From contig OZ243947.1 of the NCBI GenBank assembly GCA_965214375.1, forward strand, positions 2,728,001-2,792,000: DNA of 64,000 nucleotides. The letters are read 5' to 3'. Source of the DNA: Endobugula sp965214375. GTDB lineage: Bacteria; Pseudomonadota; Gammaproteobacteria; Pseudomonadales; Cellvibrionaceae. How positions within the stretch are numbered: position 1 is the stretch's first letter; every line of letters starts with the position of its first letter. The notes below the pieces were generated by a model. That model had not been told where the DNA came from. It saw only the letters and a list, made by a program, of their open reading frames with translations, and made no database searches. The translations under genes were made by a program, and so were the position numbers. Positions 19,653 through 28,720 of the stretch are shown here, in pieces.

Positions 19653-20129
19653 ATGAATAGCACATTGAATTTACCCGTACGTACAGGTGAGAAGCCCAAG
19701 AAAACCCGTCACTTGCCTCATTCGCAATTAAACCAGCATGGCCCAGATGATGTGATAGAGCAGCTTCATCAATGGTGCTTTTCATTGGCCAATGTCTGAA
19801 ATCAGGATAGCGGTATTTCTGTGCCGGGTTCACGCGCGTTAGTCATGCATGACGATGTTGAATGTAATCATCAGGCGTTTATGATTGGGCGCGAGTTTGC
19901 GCATATACATCCACACCCAGACAATGGCAGTATGCATTTACAATTGCCAGAGGAAGATGCAATAGAAGTGGCAACAAAAGGGTGGGGCGAAGACCATTAT
20001 TTGGTGACGCAAGGTAGACTTCCTAAAGGTTTAGTGATGGTTTTCTCGCCGCGTCATAATGAGGAATTGGATGTAGTGAAATTGATCGTCAAAAGATCGT
20101 ATAATTATGCAATAAACTCGATAAGTTAA
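19653..20129 (+). pseudogene. DUF5519 (luciferase-like) family protein with an in-frame TGA
   Basis: The ATG at 19653 has GGAGAG just upstream. The frame continues to 20129 with one TGA at 19797-19799 (codon 49). Family features lie on both sides: LPVRTG and LPHSQLNQHGP before it, SVPGSRALVMH, EFAHIHPHPDNGSMHLQLPEEDA, TKGWGEDHY and GLVMVFSPRHNEEL after it. The name luciferase-like reflects database naming only; no catalytic activity is established. The second half could start at the GTG at 19821. Confidence 0.72.
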
Positions 20130-20192
20130 GCGATGTTACAGATAACGTTGTTTGCTCTTTTGAGAACGGTTTCTTCTGTGTTTTGACAATAT

Positions 20193-21068
20193 ATGACAAC
20201 ACCTGTTTTTTTAATTGATGCGTCAATCTATATTTTTCAATACTACTTTTCCCTGCCAGATCATTGGTTTAGTGCAGAAGAGCAATGGCCGACAGCCGCA
20301 GTTTATGGCTATATCACATTTTTATTGCGCCTGTTAAAACAGCACCAACCTACACGTATTGCCGCCTGTTTTGATGAGAGTATGGAGCAATGCTTTCGTA
20401 ATGATATTTACCCGGCGTATAAATCCAGCCGCGCTTTGCCGGATGAGGCATTGGCATTTCAGTTAAACGCTTGTCGCCAAATCACTGAAATATTAGGTGT
20501 CCCCGCTTTTGCTAGTGAGCGCTATGAAGCAGACGACTTGCTAGGTAGTTTGTACCAGCAATGCAAACGCAGCAAAACACCCATTGCCATACTTACGCGT
20601 GATAAAGACTTGGGGCAATTATTACAACGAGAGCAAGACTTTCTCTGGGACTATGCGAAAGACCAAAAAGCTTACCAAAAAGATATATTTGAAAAGATGG
20701 GCGTACACCCACATCAAGTAGCCGATTACTTGGCCCTAGTAGGTGATAGTATTGATGATATTCCCGGTGTGCCGGGTATTGGCAAAAAAACCGCACAACA
20801 ATTGTTGGGTGTTTACCATTCTTTGGATAATGTAATGACCAGTGTGCACGATGTCCCTCGGCAGTCTATTCGTGGCGCTGCGGGTATTGCCCAGCGTCTT
20901 GAAGAATATACCGAACAAATCGCAATCGCGAAGCAGTTGGCAACGATTGTAGTGGATATCGACCTGATTGATTCTGTTGTGGAACTTAATTACCAAAAAC
21001 CCGACAGAGAGTCCTTTGCAGACTTCTGCCGGGCAATGGGTTTTGCACGTTTATCGAATAGTATTTAG
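20193..21068 (+). CDS. 5'-3' exonuclease (Pol I N-terminal / ExoIX-like flap nuclease)
   Basis: A 291-residue stand-alone 5' nuclease. The metal-binding acidic residues are visible: FLIDASIYIFQ near the start, the ARCFDE-type RIAACFDESME, the paired acidic YEADDLLGSL and TRDKDLGQLL, and the helix-hairpin-helix VGDSIDDIPGVPGIGKKTAQQLL. Such proteins process flap or single-strand 5' ends in repair and replication. It is longer than E. coli Xni (about 250 residues), so the exact subfamily is left open. The stop TAG at 21066 overlaps the stop of the convergent TPR gene. Confidence 0.88.
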   Translation: MTTPVFLIDASIYIFQYYFSLPDHWFSAEEQWPTAAVYGYITFLLRLLKQHQPTRIAACFDESMEQCFRNDIYPAYKSSRALPDEALAFQLNACRQITEILGVPAFASERYEADDLLGSLYQQCKRSKTPIAILTRDKDLGQLLQREQDFLWDYAKDQKAYQKDIFEKMGVHPHQVADYLALVGDSIDDIPGVPGIGKKTAQQLLGVYHSLDNVMTSVHDVPRQSIRGAAGIAQRLEEYTEQIAIAKQLATIVVDIDLIDSVVELNYQKPDRESFADFCRAMGFARLSNSI

Positions 21069-21610
21069 TAGTATGTGTTTTCGCCACGAATAGCGCTTTC
21101 CAGAGAACGATAAGCCCATGTTGAATTGCCGCCACGCTTTTCTATTTCTTGAAGCTGCTCATACGCACGATAAGTCTCGCCTATAGTCAGATAGCCTTGA
21201 CCCATATACGAGCGCGCTAAATTGTAATTCGGGTCAATTGTGAGGGCCTGAGTGTAATAATTTATTGCCTTGTCGAAATCGCCTGCTTTACGGTGAGATA
21301 AGCCCAGATAGTTTAAAATTCTTGGGTCTTGAGTATTGCTCGCTTTATTGAGTAAGGCAATTGCATCCTGATGACGGTCTGCGTAAGCCAGCTCACGTGC
21401 AGATTTAAAAATTTGCTCATCACTTAAACGGCTATCTTTCATGGGTACACATTTTTTCTTATCCTTATCCCACACTTCACCATCTTTACAGACTTTTGTG
21501 GTTTCAGTGGGTTTTGGCTTTGGATCATCACTTGCCGCAAATGCTAGATGACTCATGCATAAAATACTAGTGGCTAACAAAATATTGGGAATAATCGCTA
21601 ATCGGTTCAT
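21065..21610 (-). CDS. secreted tetratricopeptide repeat protein
   Basis: A 181-residue protein with a signal peptide ending AFA-AS. The mature N-terminus carries CKDGEVWDKDKKKCVP, a two-Cys pattern like small chitin-binding or disulfide modules. About three TPR units follow (ARELAYADRHQDAIALL; RILNYLGLSHRKAGDFDKAINYY; NLARSYMGQGYLTIGETYRAYEQL). It is likely a periplasmic scaffold protein; no partner is evident. It is convergent with the exonuclease gene and divergent from dbpA. Confidence 0.78.
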   Translation of the reverse strand: MNRLAIIPNILLATSILCMSHLAFAASDDPKPKPTETTKVCKDGEVWDKDKKKCVPMKDSRLSDEQIFKSARELAYADRHQDAIALLNKASNTQDPRILNYLGLSHRKAGDFDKAINYYTQALTIDPNYNLARSYMGQGYLTIGETYRAYEQLQEIEKRGGNSTWAYRSLESAIRGENTYY

Positions 21611-21722
21611 AAGGGTTCTCCTAATTTAAATGTTGTATCACTAAAGACGGATGAAATGTCTGGTTTGGATGCATTGATGTTACATTATTTTATTGTGGCT
21701 TGTGAGTTATCTTTCCCCATAA

Positions 21723-21731
21723 TGCTATAAT
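21723..21731 (+). promoter_or_regulatory. extended -10 promoter upstream of dbpA
   Basis: TGCTATAAT matches an extended -10 element exactly and lies about 36 bp before the TTG start at 21767. No good -35 is present at 16-18 bp, which is typical for extended -10 promoters. Confidence 0.55.
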
Positions 21732-21766
21732 GCGCCCGCATTTCTTGCCCTTACTAGGATATTCCT

Positions 21767-23158
21767 TTGAGCACACAAACCGACTTTTCTTCCCTCGATC
21801 TGAACGCCGACTTAATGAATAACCTAGATTATCGGGGTTATACCCAAATGACACCGATTCAAGCTCAAAGCTTGCCCGTGATACTCGATAAAAAAGATAT
21901 TATCGCGCAGGCGCAAACCGGCTCCGGTAAGACGGCCGCCTTTGGTTTGGGGCTATTACATCATCTTGAGGTGGCGCGTTACCGTGTGCAGTCGCTGGTG
22001 CTGTGCCCAACCCGCGAACTGGCTGACCAAGTCGCGAAAGACATTCGTAAACTCGCGCGCGGCGTTCACAATATTAAAGTGCTCACACTCTGTGGTGGCA
22101 TGCCCTTTGGCCCGCAAATTAAATCCTTGGAACACGGGGCACATATTCTTGTGGGTACGCCGGGGCGTATTGAAGAACACCTGCGCAAAGGCAATCTGAA
22201 TGTAGAGTATGTGAATACCTTCGTGCTCGACGAAGCCGACCGCATGCTGGATATGGGCTTTCAAGACACGCTGGATGACATCGTCGCTTACCTGCCACAG
22301 CAACGCCAAAACCTCTTATTCAGTGCCACCTATCCAGAGCAAATACAAGCCATTGCCCAGCGGATGTTAACCGAGCCTGTGATGGTGAAAGTGGAATCTA
22401 CCCATGACGATAACAGCATCCAGCAACTGTTTTATAAACTCGGGGATAATAATGACCGTATTCCAGCGATTCAAAAACTATTGCTACAACACCGCCCTAA
22501 CTCCACGGTTATGTTTTGTAACACTAAACGTGAGACCCAAGACATTGCCGATGCACTGCGTGATGCCGGCTTTATTGCACTGGCATTACACGGTGATTTA
22601 GAACAAAAACAACGTGACTAAATACTGGTACGTTTTGCCAATAAAAGCGCCTCCGTATTAGTGGAAACCGATGTTGCCGCACGCGGTTTGGATATTGACG
22701 AACTCGACGCCGTGATTAACGTACAAATCGCCCGCGAGCTGGAGGTACACACCCACCGCATCGGACGCACCGGGCGCGCAGGTAGCAATGGTGTGGCGCA
22801 TACCTTAGTGACTGAGAAGGAGCATTTTAAACTGCAATCATTAGAAGAGTTTTTAAACAAAACCTTCACATTCACAGAACTGCCACCTAGCGATACACTG
22901 AGCCAACCCAGCTACAAACCCCCAATGACTACCCTGAAAATAGATGGCGGTAAAAAACAAAAAGTCAGGCCGGGCGACATCCTAGGCGCACTGACTGGCA
23001 AAAACGGCATTGAGGGTAAGCAAGTAGAAAAAATTCATATCTTCGACCACTGCGCCTATGTTGCCGTCAGCCGCAAAGCCTCATCTGATGCGCTGAGAAA
23101 ACTCGAATCAGGTAAACTCAAAGGTCGCTCTTTTCGGGTGAGATGTATTAGGGGGTGA
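21767..23158 (+). pseudogene. dbpA: ATP-dependent RNA helicase DbpA with one in-frame TAA
   Basis: DbpA is a DEAD-box helicase that acts in 50S assembly through 23S rRNA hairpin 92. The frame from the TTG at 21767 to 23158 (463 codons) is intact except TAA at 22619-22621 (codon 285). Motifs before the stop: Q motif with MTPIQAQSLP, AQTGSGKT, PTRELADQ, DEAD (VLDEADRMLDMGF), SAT (LFSATYP). After it: DVAARGLDID, HRIGRTGRAG and the C-terminal RNA-binding domain (RPGDILGALTGKNGIEGKQVEKI). Family alignment from memory puts Gln at the stop (RD-Q-ILVRFAN), so CAA to TAA is the simplest change. Without readthrough the product lacks half of the second RecA domain and the specificity domain. Confidence 0.88.
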
Positions 23159-23316
23159 GGGGGTAGTCTTACATTGTCGTTGCCTGTGAGCCGAATAGGA
23201 GGCGTTATTCGGCTCAAAATATGATTCGAATAAAGGTTGTATTGTTACATTACCGAGGCGGGTGTAGTACGCGGTATGCCGATACCCCTTTTATTTCTAT
23301 GGCATAATGGGCGCCT

Positions 23317-24198
23317 ATGAAAAACACCCTCAACCATCTACCGGAACGCAAGCAAGGCCATATTGGCACCTTGCTGCATATTATTCAAGACGAGTTTGAT
23401 CAAGTCGTGAATGCCGCCACCGTAGATGAAAAAGTGTGTAGCCGCATTTTAATGGTGGTGTTATTTGGGAGTTATGCCAAAGGCACATGGGTAGATGACC
23501 CCAAAAGTGGCTTTTTAAGTGATTACGATGTGCTGGTGATATTGAATGAACCAACACTGGCCGATGAGTATAAAATTTGGCACACAGTAGAAGAGCGCGC
23601 CAGCCTTAAAACACAGTCACCCGTTAATGTCGTGGTGTGTACCCTGCGTGAAATTAATCGCGAGCTAAAGAAAGGCCACTACTTTTTTACCGATATTCGT
23701 GACGAAGGCATTTAGTTATATAACTACAACCATACCGAGCTATTACAACCCGGCCCACTAAACCCTGAAGAAGCCAAAAAAATTGCATAACAACATTTTG
23801 ATGAATGGTTCGAAAGTGCCAATCGCTTCTTTGAACTTTTTCAAGTTAGCTTGGAAAATAAATTTTTAAATGAAGCGGCTTTTCTATTACATCAAACGGT
23901 AGAACGCTACCTTTCCTGTATCTTATTGGTCTACACCAACTACCGCCCCCAGACTCACAATATCAAGGCACTCTATAGCTTTGCCACCCAACAAGCAGAA
24001 GAATTGAAAATCGTCTTCCCACAAAATACCAAACTCAGCCGCCGTACGTTTCAACTCCTTAAAAAAGCCTATATCGAAGCGCGTTACTCCGATAAATATG
24101 AAATTACCGTAGAAGAACTGCAATGGTTGGCAGAGCGTGTAGAGATATTAAAAATCCTCACCGAGACATTATGTACTGCGTATATCGAGCAGTTGTAG
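23317..24198 (+). pseudogene. nucleotidyltransferase-HEPN fusion protein with two in-frame stops
   Basis: One 294-codon frame contains TAG at 23713-23715 (codon 133) and TAA at 23788-23790 (codon 158), with no indel. The N-terminal NTase domain has VVLFGSYAKGTW and SDYDVLVI (GS and DxD catalytic motifs). The C-terminal HEPN domain has FLNEAAFLLHQTVERYLSCILL and the motif region NYRPQTHNIKAL. NTase/HEPN pairs often work as toxin-antitoxin modules in which the NTase modifies the HEPN RNase. Here both are in one chain, a known architecture. Without readthrough the HEPN part would need its own start, such as a TTG at 23851. Confidence 0.78.
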
Positions 24199-24229
24199 AT
24201 TCCATATGTGAATATGATCAAAGAACGCT

Positions 24230-24865
24230 ATGACAAACCGTTACGACACCTCAGGAAGCACCGAAGCCCAATACCAACCCGGTTCCAATAATACGGTTTT
24301 ACTCAATAAACTAGGGATCACTAGTGTTGATTAGATCGATGAGACTGAATACGATTTATTGGAGAAAGCTCAAGCAGAACTCTTTGATGTTATTGAGATA
24401 GATCAAGTGCTTACTAGCCAAGATTTATGCCATTGGCACCAACGTTGGCTGGGTTCAGTCTACGAGTGGGCAGGAGCCTATCGCTCAGTAAATATGGAAA
24501 AAGACGGCTTTATCTTTGCTGCTTCACATCTTATTCCCAAGCTCATGGGTGATTTTGAACAACAGTATTTATCACGTTACACCCCTTGCGAACATATGGG
24601 TGATACAGCATTGATTGAAGCTTTGGCGGTTTGCCATGTGGAATTTATTATCATCCACCCTTTTCGTGAAGGCAATGGGCGCTTGGGGCGTTTACTTTCC
24701 ATTATTATGGCGGTACAAGCCAGTAAACCCCCTTTGGATTTTGCGTATCTAGTAGAGAATAAAGAAGATTATATTGAAGCCATTCACGCAGGGCATGCAG
24801 GTAATTATAAGCCTATGATGTACGTGTTTGAGCAGGTTGTGCAGATGAGCGAGAAGAACGCTTAA
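24230..24865 (+). pseudogene. Fic family protein (cell filamentation type) with an in-frame TAG
   Basis: The ATG at 24230 opens a frame to 24865 with one TAG at 24332-24334 (codon 35). Family features flank the stop: RYDTSGSTEAQYQPGSNN and LLNKLGI before it, LFDVIEID, WLGSVYEWAGAYRSVNM, and the catalytic HPFREGNGRLGRLL afterward. Fic enzymes transfer AMP or other groups to hydroxyl residues. The catalytic core lies wholly after the stop, so a shortened product from an internal start (TTG 24359) might retain activity. The regulatory inhibitory helix of many Fic proteins is not in the chain; a small antisense reading frame overlapping the 3' end may supply it. Confidence 0.78.
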
Positions 24866-24983
24866 CGTATTCAGCAATTGGCTTACCGGTTTCTACCGCA
24901 GTAGAGGAGGCAACACTGGTAATACTATACGATTTACCCGGTTTTTTAAGATAAGGGTTGCGTTGAGATAGTGATTTATTCAT
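24813..24983 (-). CDS. small protein antisense to fic; candidate Fic antitoxin
   Basis: A 56-residue frame, too short for usual gene calls, from the ATG at 24983 to the TAG at 24813-24815. It overlaps the last 53 bp of the Fic gene on the opposite strand. A TATAAT box lies 13-18 bp upstream on the minus strand. The product begins MNKSLSQRNPYLKKPGKS and contains SVASSTAVETGKPIAEYV. The SxxxE core (STAVE) resembles the [S/T]xxxE[G/N] inhibitory motif of Fic antitoxins, but Thr replaces Gly/Asn. Assignment as antitoxin is inference from motif and location. Confidence 0.4.
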   Translation of the reverse strand: MNKSLSQRNPYLKKPGKSYSITSVASSTAVETGKPIAEYVKRSSRSSAQPAQTRTS

Positions 24984-25088
24984 AAGTACTATTATAGCCT
25001 ATTTGGGTTCTACTGTGCCGTTAAAGCGTATATTAACCCATTTTTCCGTTACCTCGGTCATATTATCATTTCGCTTATGTGTTGCCAT

Positions 25089-25650
25089 AAGGTGCCTCAT
25101 TAGTGAGTTATTTTCACCATCCAATTTCGACCATAGAGTACGAAAATGGATGCCTTTAAATCAAACCTACATCCTCGCATTGAACAGCTCAGGGGCAATC
25201 CTATGGTGTGGTTGTCAACAGCTGTGACTCCCCCACCATGACTACTGAAACAATTGTTCAGATACTGATTGCCAGCTTGTAAAAACTAAATGAGAGATGC
25301 ATCCTTCTAAAAAATAGGATTGAATTTCTCAGAATCTATGTGTTTATGATGAATTTCGCGACAAAAATAATAATAATGCAGATGTAAACGTTTTCTTTTC
25401 AGTTATTTGAAAATCATTCCTTGGAATCATAAAAATCATCCCTTATATTTGCCTGCTAACAAGACCTCATTTTGATCATAAAAATAAATACATAAGTTTT
25501 TCATTGTGTGGTCTCAATTATTGGAAGTGAGGCGAAATGAAAAAAATGATTTATTCCCTCTCTATAGTCAACCTCTATGAGTAAATTATTTGTATAAGCC
25601 AGTTTGCGACCCAAAGCGGGCGTAAACTACCAATGTACCGAGGATGAATT
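25089..25650. other. AT-rich gap before the kinase cassette
   Basis: No gene is recognised in about 560 bp. A minus-strand frame of 29 codons (25002-25088) lies just before it, and a 31-codon plus-strand frame starts near 25146; neither resembles a known protein. Near 25416-25427 there is a small inverted repeat ATTCC-TT-GGAAT, a possible operator. No convincing promoter pair was found, although the cassette must have one here. Confidence 0.5.
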
Positions 25651-26996
25651 TTGGATAAGGTAAAAGCGAAGGAATTGGAAAAGTCCCTTGTAGGGAAACT
25701 AGTCAGTGATTTTCAAATATTGAATTACTTGACCATGGCAAATCTGCGGCTGTATTTTCAGCCCAAAGCGGTGGTGTTCGATATGCTGTAAAAATATTTG
25801 ATGATGAACTCATCGCTAAATATGGTGATGAGACTCAGTTCGAAAGAATAAAAAGAGAAATTGGTCTTAAAAATAAACCACACAACAGCCTAGTTAAGAT
25901 AATCAATGGTGGTATCTGCCCGACCACAAAAAATCATTATATCGTTATGGACTTTATTGATGGAAAGAATTTAAAAGCTTGCCTGAGAGATATAAACCAA
26001 GAAGATATTTGGCATTATGTTTCGCAGTTAGCAGATGCTGCTAGACATCTTGACGATTTAGGTTATGTCCATCGAGATATCAAACCTGAAAATATAATGA
26101 TTAACCAAGAGGACAAGAAATTAACTTTAATGGATTTAGGTGTGGTCAAACTAGTTCAAGGTGCAGCCTTGACTGATTCTGATGGCATTTCTCATTTTAT
26201 AGGAACATTGCAGTATAGCTCTCCAGAATACCTTCTAAGAAATGAAGAAGATACTCCTGAAGGGTGGATGGCGTTGACCTTCTATCAAATTGGAGCCGTT
26301 TTGCATGATATGATCATGCAGATTCCAATATTTAAAGACGAGTGTGAGCCTTATGGTCGTCTTGTTGTTGCAGTGAGGGATACAAATCCAGTTGTAGAAT
26401 CGAGTGCTGTCGACCGAGATTTAATTCATTTAGCTCAGTGTTGTCTATTGAAGAGCCCGGAACAGCGATTAGCTATGCTTAACTGGGAAAGCTTTTATCA
26501 AACAGATGAACCAACTACTGCAAAGGCTAGAGTATCTAGAAGAATACAATGGGCTAAAATAAAAACAGAGGCAAATACAGCGAGTATTGGTGATGAAGAA
26601 ATTAAAAATGAATTAAAACATAGAGTGATTGATGTCTTGAAAAGCTCTGCAAGGCTGATTGTGGTCGACAATGGCCTACTTTTAAAAATAGAAGTCACTT
26701 CTAATAATGATAACGAAGTTACTCTAGCTATTAACTCAAATCCAGAAATTGGCATTAAAAACAAATTTACTATAGTTGCTAAATTGGAGATTGTTAGCGC
26801 AATAAGTGAGGCTATCAGTGTTGGGTTTTCTACTCAAAACAATAAGAAATCAATCATCCAGAAAGGCGTTATTTTTAAGGGTATTTACAATAAAGATAAG
26901 TTATACCAAGGGTATGAGAGAGCTATGTACGAAAGCATTGAATCAATAATACAGGAAGACAATCATGGATATGACATGGTGGTTACAAAGTGGTGA
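25651..26996 (+). pseudogene. serine/threonine protein kinase with C-terminal domain, single frameshift
   Basis: A TTG at 25651 with AGGATG upstream begins a frame encoding KSLVGKLVSDFQILNYL. At about 25731 one base (a G) is missing, and the kinase continues in the other frame as DHGKSAAVFSAQSGGVRYAVKIFD. The restored protein is about 449 residues. It carries the glycine-rich segment, the VAVK-type Lys (YAVKIF), HRDIKPENIM, DLG (for DFG) and SPEY (for APE), so the kinase was catalytically complete. About 200 residues follow the kinase domain and match nothing I know. The unshifted downstream frame starts at ATG 25947, which loses the ATP-binding lobe. Its 3' end overlaps the helicase by 32 bp. 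Confidence 0.78.
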
Positions 26997-28074
26997 TCTT
27001 GATAATGATCAGCGTGCAGTCATTGATCTTCCCATTGAAAGTGATTGTTTAGTGGTAGGTCCTCCTGGCTCAGGGAAAACAAATTTATTGCTACTTAGAG
27101 CAAGTTTTTTGGGTAAATCAGGACATAAAAATTATTCTATAGTTACTTTTACTCGAGTTCTTAAACAGTTTTTATCTTCCGGAGCATCTAATTATGATGT
27201 TGCTCCTGATAATGCTAAAACTTACTTTAGTTGGGCTAGACAGATACTTCATGAAAACGGAGTTAGAGTAGAGGAAGGCAGTAGCTTTGAAGATACAAGA
27301 AAGAATATTCATAGGGGGTTAGAAAAAATTTCCGAAACTGTAGATAATTCTAGCATTGTTGACTTTATTCTTATTGATGAGGTTCAAGATTATACTCCTC
27401 AGGAGATTCAAACGATTCGTAAATTTGCGAAATATATATCTGCCGTTGGAGATTCAAAACAGCGCATACATGTTTCAGATGATACAATAAAAGCTATTAG
27501 AGAAAGTTTTTCACAAGTGTGTGATTTAAAATTTCATTACCGTAACGGAATAGCGATCTGCCGTCTAGCTGACGGTATATTAAACCAAGTTGATCAGGAT
27601 GGGTGTATGGAGTCAACCAGCCAGTACAATGAAGATGAGATGTCCTCCAGTGTGAAATTGCATACATGCACATCGCTTACAGAGCAGGTTAATCAAATGA
27701 TCCCTGTCATAGAAACTCAGTTACTTGCTTATCCGGACGAGCAGATTGGTATTTTATTTCCCAAAAAACAGGATCTAGAAAGTGTCAGAATGATGTTCCA
27801 AAATTCTAATCTTGCTGACAAATGTGTTTATCAAATAGAAAATAACTATTCTGAATTTGATATAATGAGGCGAATTATTGTGGGTACTGTTCATTCTACT
27901 AAGGGTATGGAGTTTAGAGCATCTCACTTTTTGTCAGCAGATACTGTGAAAAAATTTGGTTCTTCGCAGAAGAAAATGGCATTCACTGCTTGTACTAGGG
28001 CAAAAACCTCTATAAATGTCTATCATACTGAAAATTTACCTGCTTACTTTGAGCAGGCTTTTATATATCTATAG
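26965..28074 (+). CDS. compact UvrD-like superfamily 1 helicase/ATPase
   Basis: A 369-residue protein with SF1 motifs in order: Q-like LDNDQRAVI, Walker A GPPGSGKT (32-39), Walker B LIDEVQDY (about 136-143), motif III AVGDSKQRI, motif IV-type FHYRNGIAICRLAD, motif V GTVHSTKGMEF (about 306-316) and motif VI FTACTRAKTSINV. It is about half the size of UvrD or Rep, so the 1B and 2B subdomains are minimal. All catalytic residues seem present. It overlaps the kinase gene by 32 bp, so the two are translated together. It probably unwinds or remodels nucleic acid; its link to kinase signalling is inference. Confidence 0.85.
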   Translation: MDMTWWLQSGDLDNDQRAVIDLPIESDCLVVGPPGSGKTNLLLLRASFLGKSGHKNYSIVTFTRVLKQFLSSGASNYDVAPDNAKTYFSWARQILHENGVRVEEGSSFEDTRKNIHRGLEKISETVDNSSIVDFILIDEVQDYTPQEIQTIRKFAKYISAVGDSKQRIHVSDDTIKAIRESFSQVCDLKFHYRNGIAICRLADGILNQVDQDGCMESTSQYNEDEMSSSVKLHTCTSLTEQVNQMIPVIETQLLAYPDEQIGILFPKKQDLESVRMMFQNSNLADKCVYQIENNYSEFDIMRRIIVGTVHSTKGMEFRASHFLSADTVKKFGSSQKKMAFTACTRAKTSINVYHTENLPAYFEQAFIYL

Positions 28075-28132
28075 CCAAAGCCCGCAAGACCACCAATCAA
28101 CGAATTGTTTCCTATTAGCGAGGGTTAGCTAG

Positions 28133-28702
28133 ATGCTTTATTTAATTATAAATAGAGAAGGTATCAATGACGCTATAAATGGATATTTAGATAGTGAGGC
28201 TATTTCCTGTCCAAAATCAAAAATATTTGATGTGGCTTCTTCAATAAATCCAGATGAAATTATTCTAATTTGGGATGATAAAACCCTGAACACATACCCT
28301 CTTTGGGTGGTTAATGACAAAATATATTTAGAGACCCTTGCTTATATTGATACATATGTAAAAAAATACACACCTTTTACTGCATTTTTCCGAGTTATAT
28401 CGCTCAGTGCATTCTCTAAAGAGCAACAAATCAAAAGAAGTTCCTCAATTGTTGATACGGATATTTTAATGGGGGTCATTATTGCAGAAGCACATTTACA
28501 ATTTGATCGATCAATGAATCGCGAGAATGGGCTACCAATCCAAGCATATCTTTCAAAACTATCAGCAACCATAATTCGTGCTGTTAACAGTGGCTATTCT
28601 GTAGATCAGATACCCATTATCGTCAAGAATTGGGAGGCTACGAGATCTCTTCTTAATATCGAAGAAGATGAAAGTAGGGTTATTGAATTGCTAAACTTTT
28701 GA
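28133..28702 (+). CDS. unrecognised 189-aa protein of the kinase/helicase cassette
   Basis: The start ATG at 28133 follows a GAGGG about nine bases upstream. The predicted soluble protein has an N-terminal alpha/beta part (MLYLIINREGINDAIN; DEIILIWDDKTLNTYPLWVV) and a helical C-terminal half (TDILMGVIIAEAHLQFDRSMN; QAYLSKLSATIIRAVN). The acidic WDDK and an E...H pair in AEAHLQFD are notable but match no motif I can name. The gap to the helicase is 58 bp and to the next gene 18 bp, so it belongs to the same transcript. Confidence 0.7.
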   Translation: MLYLIINREGINDAINGYLDSEAISCPKSKIFDVASSINPDEIILIWDDKTLNTYPLWVVNDKIYLETLAYIDTYVKKYTPFTAFFRVISLSAFSKEQQIKRSSSIVDTDILMGVIIAEAHLQFDRSMNRENGLPIQAYLSKLSATIIRAVNSGYSVDQIPIIVKNWEATRSLLNIEEDESRVIELLNF

Positions 28703-28720
28703 ACTGCCATTCTTCGTAAT

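Noticed and set aside
25003..25227. Plus-strand 74-aa frame after the Fic gene
   Set aside because: No RBS, no homology and antisense to small frames; judged noise.
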